Source: Treponema sp. (GTDB lineage Bacteria > Spirochaetota > Spirochaetia > Treponematales > Treponemataceae). Taken from it: a stretch of 64,000 nt of DNA. The notes beneath the pieces are model-generated. The model worked only from the letters and a program-made list of their open reading frames with translations. It was not told where the DNA came from and made no database searches. A program made the translations under genes and the position numbers. Each line of letters opens with the position of its first letter. Positions within the stretch are counted from its first letter, which is position 1. Below, piece after piece: positions 60,417 through 64,000 of this stretch. The DNA lies in assembly GCA_017934745.1 (NCBI GenBank), contig JAGBIY010000055.1, positions 62,001 to 126,000 of the forward strand, given 5' to 3'.

Positions 60417-62693
60417 TTATGACTCCCGAAGAATCTTTGCGGCGGCCACAAGGTTCTTGAGACTTTCAACCGTCTCCCTCTCACCCCTTGTTTTCAGTCC
60501 GCAGTCGGGATTGACCCAGAGTTTCCCGACGGGGATTTTTCCGGACATCTTCTTCAAGGCTGCGACAATCTCTTCAACGAAAGGGACTCTCGCCGAATGT
60601 ATGTCGTACACGCCAGGCCCCACTTCGGTTTTGAAATCGGCATTCTTCAAGTCATCGAGAATCTTCAAGTCGCCGCGGCTGGCCTCGAAAGTGATTACAT
60701 CGGCGTCCATGTCGTCTATGTCCTTTATGATGTCGCCGAACTCGCTGTAGCACATGTGGGTGTGAATCTGGGTCTCAGGTCTGACTTTTGCGTGGACGAG
60801 GCGGAACGCAGGAACAGCCCAGTCCAAATATCCGGTCCGCCAATCGGACTTTCTCAAAGGCAGTTTCTCACGAAGGGCAGCCTCGTCAATCTGTATGATT
60901 CGTATTCCGTTTTTTTCGAGGTCCAGCACCTCCTCCCTTATGGCGAGAGCTAGCTGCAGCGCCTGCTCCCGCAGCGGAATGTCCTCCCTTGGAAAAGACC
61001 AGTTCAAAATCGTCACAGGCCCAGTCAGCATTCCCTTGACCGGCTTTTTCGTCTGCTTCTGGGCGAATACCGACCACTTCACGGTCATGGGCGACCGCCT
61101 GCAGATGTCGCTCCATATTATCGGCGGCTTCACGCAGCGGCTCCCGTAGCTCTGCACCCATGCGTTCTTCGTGAAGATGTAGCCGTAGAGCTGGCTTCCA
61201 AAATACTCAACCATGTCGTTGCGCTCGAACTCTCCGTGGACAAGCACATCCAGCCCAATCTCCTCCTGGAATTCGACGCATTCCCTTATCTTTCCCTCGA
61301 TGAACGAATCGTAGGCGGCCTTTGTCATCTTTCCGTTTCTGTACAGCGCCCTGTTCGCCCTCACATCGACAGTCTGAGGGAACGAGCCGATTGTGGTGGT
61401 TGGATACGCGGGCAGACTGAAAACGCCCTTCTGGATTCTCTCGCGCTCAAAGAAGTCCGGCTTCCTGACAAAATCCCCAGCTGTCAACGACGAGATTGCA
61501 TTTTGGACATCAGGGCATTTGAAGACGCGCTCGGAAGCGAAAAGCATTGAGTTGGACTCGAAGGCGCCGCTTTTTCCCTCGGCTCCGCAGGCAATTTCCG
61601 AAAGCTCGGAAAGTTTCTCCTCGGCGAAGGCAAAATACTTCTTTACGTCGGCAGCGATTGAGTCTTCACCGGAAGTCGTGTAAGGAACATGGAGGAGAGA
61701 GCACGAAGACGAAAGGACAATTTTTTCTGAGCCGAGCGAGGCGGCTATTTTTTCCACGAGGGAGGCCTTGACCCCGTAGTCGCTCCTCCAGATGTTTTTT
61801 CCGTTCACAATTCCGGCAAAAAGGACGGTGTCCTTTGGAAAGCCTCTTTCGACAAGCGAAAGACTTCGGCTCCCCTCCACGAAATCAAGCCCGATTCCGT
61901 CAAAGCCGAGAGAGGCGACGTCGTCGTAGCAGTCGCGGATATCCCCGAAGAAAGTCTGAAGCAGAACCTTTATTGAAGATTTCCGCCTGATTTCTTCCAG
62001 AAGAGATTTGTAGAGCGAACGGAAAAAGCTCCTGTCGTTTTCGTCCATGTCCAAAACAAGGGCGGGTTCGGCGAAGGAAATCCACTCGGCACCGGCACCG
62101 GACGCCGAAACGGCAAGCGACGCATAAGACGAAACAAGGTCGGAAGCGAAATCCCCGGCCTTTTTCTCACCAGCGAAAGTCGAAAGCGACAAGAGCGTGT
62201 AGACTCCAGCGATGGTCGGAAGAGTCCTTATTCCAAGGGACTTGGCCTCCTCAAACTCGGCTATAAGCTTGTTGTCCGATGACAGGGCAGGCTTTGTGGA
62301 GTCCGAAAACTCCGGGACAATGTAGTGGTAGTTCGTGTTGAACCATTTTTTCATGGGCAGCGCCCTAACGTCTCCGGCAGGCCCCTGATACCCCCTTGCC
62401 GCCGCGAAGTACTTGTCGATGCCCGACAGGTCCAGCGCCGAATACCTCTCAGGAACTATATTGAACAAAAAGGCCGCGTCAAGCAAATTGTCGTAGAAGG
62501 AAAAATCATTCGAGGGTATAAAATCGATTCCGGCCTCCTTCTGCCTTTTCCAGCCGTATTCCCTCATCTGCCTGCCAGTCTGCTCCAGCTCTTCGACAGA
62601 AATCTCGTTCCTGAAGTACTTTTCAAGAGCGAACTTCAATTCCCTCTTCTTGCCTATTCTTGGAAATCCTGCAACCGATGTCCTGTATGCCAT
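60417..62693 (-). CDS. metE: Cobalamin-independent methionine synthase
   Basis: Transfers the methyl group of 5-methyl-THF polyglutamate to homocysteine. The start at 62693 (MAYRTSVAGFPRIGKKRELK) has AGGAG upstream; the longer frame to 62819 runs into the LysR promoter. The 758-residue product has both homologous halves. Zinc ligands are visible in QIHTHMCYSEF (His, Cys) and NPDCGLKTRG (Cys). TTTIGSFPQTVDVRANRA begins the C-terminal half. It is divergent from a LysR regulator, the usual MetE/MetR-type arrangement. Confidence 0.98.
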   Translation of the reverse strand: MAYRTSVAGFPRIGKKRELKFALEKYFRNEISVEELEQTGRQMREYGWKRQKEAGIDFIPSNDFSFYDNLLDAAFLFNIVPERYSALDLSGIDKYFAAARGYQGPAGDVRALPMKKWFNTNYHYIVPEFSDSTKPALSSDNKLIAEFEEAKSLGIRTLPTIAGVYTLLSLSTFAGEKKAGDFASDLVSSYASLAVSASGAGAEWISFAEPALVLDMDENDRSFFRSLYKSLLEEIRRKSSIKVLLQTFFGDIRDCYDDVASLGFDGIGLDFVEGSRSLSLVERGFPKDTVLFAGIVNGKNIWRSDYGVKASLVEKIAASLGSEKIVLSSSCSLLHVPYTTSGEDSIAADVKKYFAFAEEKLSELSEIACGAEGKSGAFESNSMLFASERVFKCPDVQNAISSLTAGDFVRKPDFFERERIQKGVFSLPAYPTTTIGSFPQTVDVRANRALYRNGKMTKAAYDSFIEGKIRECVEFQEEIGLDVLVHGEFERNDMVEYFGSQLYGYIFTKNAWVQSYGSRCVKPPIIWSDICRRSPMTVKWSVFAQKQTKKPVKGMLTGPVTILNWSFPREDIPLREQALQLALAIREEVLDLEKNGIRIIQIDEAALREKLPLRKSDWRTGYLDWAVPAFRLVHAKVRPETQIHTHMCYSEFGDIIKDIDDMDADVITFEASRGDLKILDDLKNADFKTEVGPGVYDIHSARVPFVEEIVAALKKMSGKIPVGKLWVNPDCGLKTRGERETVESLKNLVAAAKILRES

Positions 62694-62734
62694 TTTTTTT
62701 CTCCTGTTTGGCGAATTTTTTTTATATGGAATCG

Positions 62735-62829
62735 AGTATAAAAGTTGCACTCTTCCGTGGAAAATACTATTTTCAAGCGCATTGCGATAGATTCTTCCTA
62801 TGGCAAAAAAATATGGCATGGTCTATATT
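62735..62829. promoter_or_regulatory. metE-LysR intergenic control region
   Basis: A perfect 15-bp palindrome GAAAATA-C-TATTTTC (62760-62774) suits a LysR-type box. On the minus strand TTTCCA-17-TATACT (62735-62740) is the likely metE promoter, with a weak -35 overlapping the palindrome. On the plus strand TATATT (62824-62829) ends 6 bases before the LysR start codon. Confidence 0.65.
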
Positions 62830-62835
62830 TCTTTC

Positions 62836-63756
62836 ATGACGTTGCAGCAGTTGAAATACGCGGTGGCAGTTGCCGACACCAAAAACATAACGGAGGCATC
62901 GAAAAAGGTCTTCATATCGCAGCCAAGCCTGACGGCAGCCATAAGGGAACTCGAAGGCGAAATGGGGATATCCATTTTTTCGAGGACAAACAGGGGCGTC
63001 TCGGTCACAAACGAGGGGGACGAATTTCTTTCATACGCAAGGCAGGTTTTGGAGCAGGCGGAGCTTCTGGAAGAGAGATACAAGGGAGACGCAGGCGGAA
63101 GCACGATTTTCTCGGTGAGCTGCCAGCACTACTCATTCGCGGTGAACGCTTTCGTCGACTTGATAAGGGAAAGGGAAGCCGACGAATACGACTTCACGAT
63201 ACGGGAAACCCAGACCCACGAGATAATAGAGGATGTCGCCAAACTGAAAAGCGAGGTGGGCGTCATCTACAAAAGCTCAAAGAACGACGACGTCATATCG
63301 AAGCTGATAAAAAAGAGCAACCTTTCTTTCACGCCAATCATCACGGCTGCGCTGCATGTCTTCATATCGGACAGGAACCCGCTGGCGAAAAAGGATTTGA
63401 TAGAGCTGGAAGATTTGCTTCCATATCCATACCTGACTTACGAGCAGGGCGATTTCAACTCCTTCTATTTCGCTGAAGAACCTCTCACGGAAATCGACTT
63501 CGACTGCAGAAAAAGCATAAAGGTCAGGGACAGGGCGACACTCTTCAACCTGCTGATAGGCCTGGACGGCTACACAATCTGCACAGGGATAATAAGCCAC
63601 GAGCTAAACGGAGAAAACATAATATCCCGTCCGTTGGCGACCGACGACAAAATGACGGTGGGCTACCTGACAAGAAAGGACGTGGCGCTCTCAAGGTACG
63701 CAAAATCATACATCGCGTTCCTTGAGAGGCACGCTTCCTCATCATCGACAAAATGA
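62836..63756 (+). CDS. LysR-family regulator, probable activator of metE
   Basis: A 306-residue regulator starting MTLQQLKYAVAVADTKNITE; the 12-codon longer frame from 62800 is not needed. The winged HTH reads ITEASKKVFISQPSLTAAIR, followed by ELEGEMGISIFSRTNRGVSV. The C-terminal substrate-binding domain spans ~90-300. It is divergent from metE and shares a palindrome with it, so homocysteine-responsive control like MetR is likely (inference). There is no visible ribosome binding site and the -10-like TATATT is 6 bases from the ATG, another possible leaderless start. Confidence 0.92.
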   Translation: MTLQQLKYAVAVADTKNITEASKKVFISQPSLTAAIRELEGEMGISIFSRTNRGVSVTNEGDEFLSYARQVLEQAELLEERYKGDAGGSTIFSVSCQHYSFAVNAFVDLIREREADEYDFTIRETQTHEIIEDVAKLKSEVGVIYKSSKNDDVISKLIKKSNLSFTPIITAALHVFISDRNPLAKKDLIELEDLLPYPYLTYEQGDFNSFYFAEEPLTEIDFDCRKSIKVRDRATLFNLLIGLDGYTICTGIISHELNGENIISRPLATDDKMTVGYLTRKDVALSRYAKSYIAFLERHASSSSTK

Positions 63757-63769
63757 CGACGGACAGCCG

Positions 63770-64000
63770 CTAAAAGTTTCCTCCGTTCCATCCCCAATTC
63801 TGGGTGCCGAAATAACTGACGTAGACGGCGTTTCCGGGGATTCCAAGCTCCCTGTCCAATATCTCGCAGACCTTTGCCGTCATCTTTGACGAAGCGGCGG
63901 AATCGACAGAGCCGAACACCTTCACGTCCACGAAGGCCCCCTTCTCCATCCTCTTTCCGCCGAAATACAAATCCTGCCTGTCCACAAGGTTCACCATAAG
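63770..64000 (-). CDS. MIF/phenylpyruvate tautomerase-family protein, 5'-truncated
   Basis: The C-terminal ~77 residues of a ~115-residue protein; the gene continues past the window end. The end is diagnostic of the MIF family: DLYFGGKRMEKGAFVDVKVF, then ILDRELGIPGNAVYVSYFGT and QNWGWNGGNF. The catalytic N-terminal Pro lies outside the window, so activity cannot be judged. An internal Met at 63997 is not the start. Convergent with the LysR gene, 13 bases apart. Confidence 0.92.
   Translation of the reverse strand, partial: LMVNLVDRQDLYFGGKRMEKGAFVDVKVFGSVDSAASSKMTAKVCEILDRELGIPGNAVYVSYFGTQNWGWNGGNF

Noticed and set aside
1..64000. CRISPR arrays, tRNA or rRNA genes, insertion sequences, integrases
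   Set aside because: I looked for regular repeat-spacer arrays, cloverleaf ends and transposase motifs and saw none. A weak tRNA could be missed by eye.

Overview
The window most likely comes from a saccharolytic, host-associated Treponema-like spirochaete (inference). The grounds are a moderately GC-rich backbone, lipoproteins with spirochaete-style lipoboxes, outer-membrane barrels ending in an aromatic residue, a dCache chemoreceptor, and a complete arabinan/pectin side-chain pathway that ends in a phosphoketolase. I cannot name a species from sequence alone.

Region 1 (1-34.6 kb) is an arabinan and arabino-oligosaccharide utilisation region. It holds a truncated GH127 beta-L-arabinofuranosidase, the phosphoketolase xfp, four GH43 enzymes (two cytoplasmic, one exported, one a lipoprotein), a GH51 arabinofuranosidase and a GH27 enzyme that looks like a beta-L-arabinopyranosidase. 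Import genes are an ABC binding protein with two permeases (no ATPase here) and a seven-gene operon (12.1-20.6 kb) that alternates lipoproteins with outer-membrane barrels. Catabolism is completed by araB-araA-araD. Inferred flow: surface and periplasmic GH43/GH51 cut arabinan, barrels and the ABC importer bring products in, cytoplasmic GH43/GH127/GH27 release L-arabinose, AraA/B/D give xylulose-5-P, and Xfp gives acetyl-P plus glyceraldehyde-3-P. A recurring operator (TTGATA-N2-TATCAA), usually with a second half-site 20 bp away, lies at most of these promoters, including that of the ArsR-type gene at 25.7 kb, which is the best candidate regulator. A hipBA module and two candidate small RNAs sit in the middle.

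Region 2 (34.7-41.2 kb) has two poorly characterised genes and the NAD operon nadA-nadB-nadC-niaR, with a perfect inverted repeat over the -35 of its promoter.

Region 3 (about 41.2-51.0 kb) is a visibly AT-richer island flanked by gene debris (the tail of a DUF4143 ATPase and a HipA C-terminal fragment). It carries a tight five-gene operon divergent from an XRE regulator: three dynamin-like GTPases (the third with a C-terminal zinc ribbon), an EF-Tu paralogue with three N-terminal zinc ribbons, and a zinc ribbon-DUF6273 protein. I know of no description of this combination and regard it as the most interesting content of the window, possibly a defence or membrane-stress system.

Region 4 (51-64 kb) is ordinary backbone: a MATE transporter, an AraC regulator, a CDF transporter, a sugar-binding lipoprotein overlapping a diguanylate cyclase, a chemoreceptor, metE with a divergent LysR gene, and a truncated MIF-family gene at the edge.
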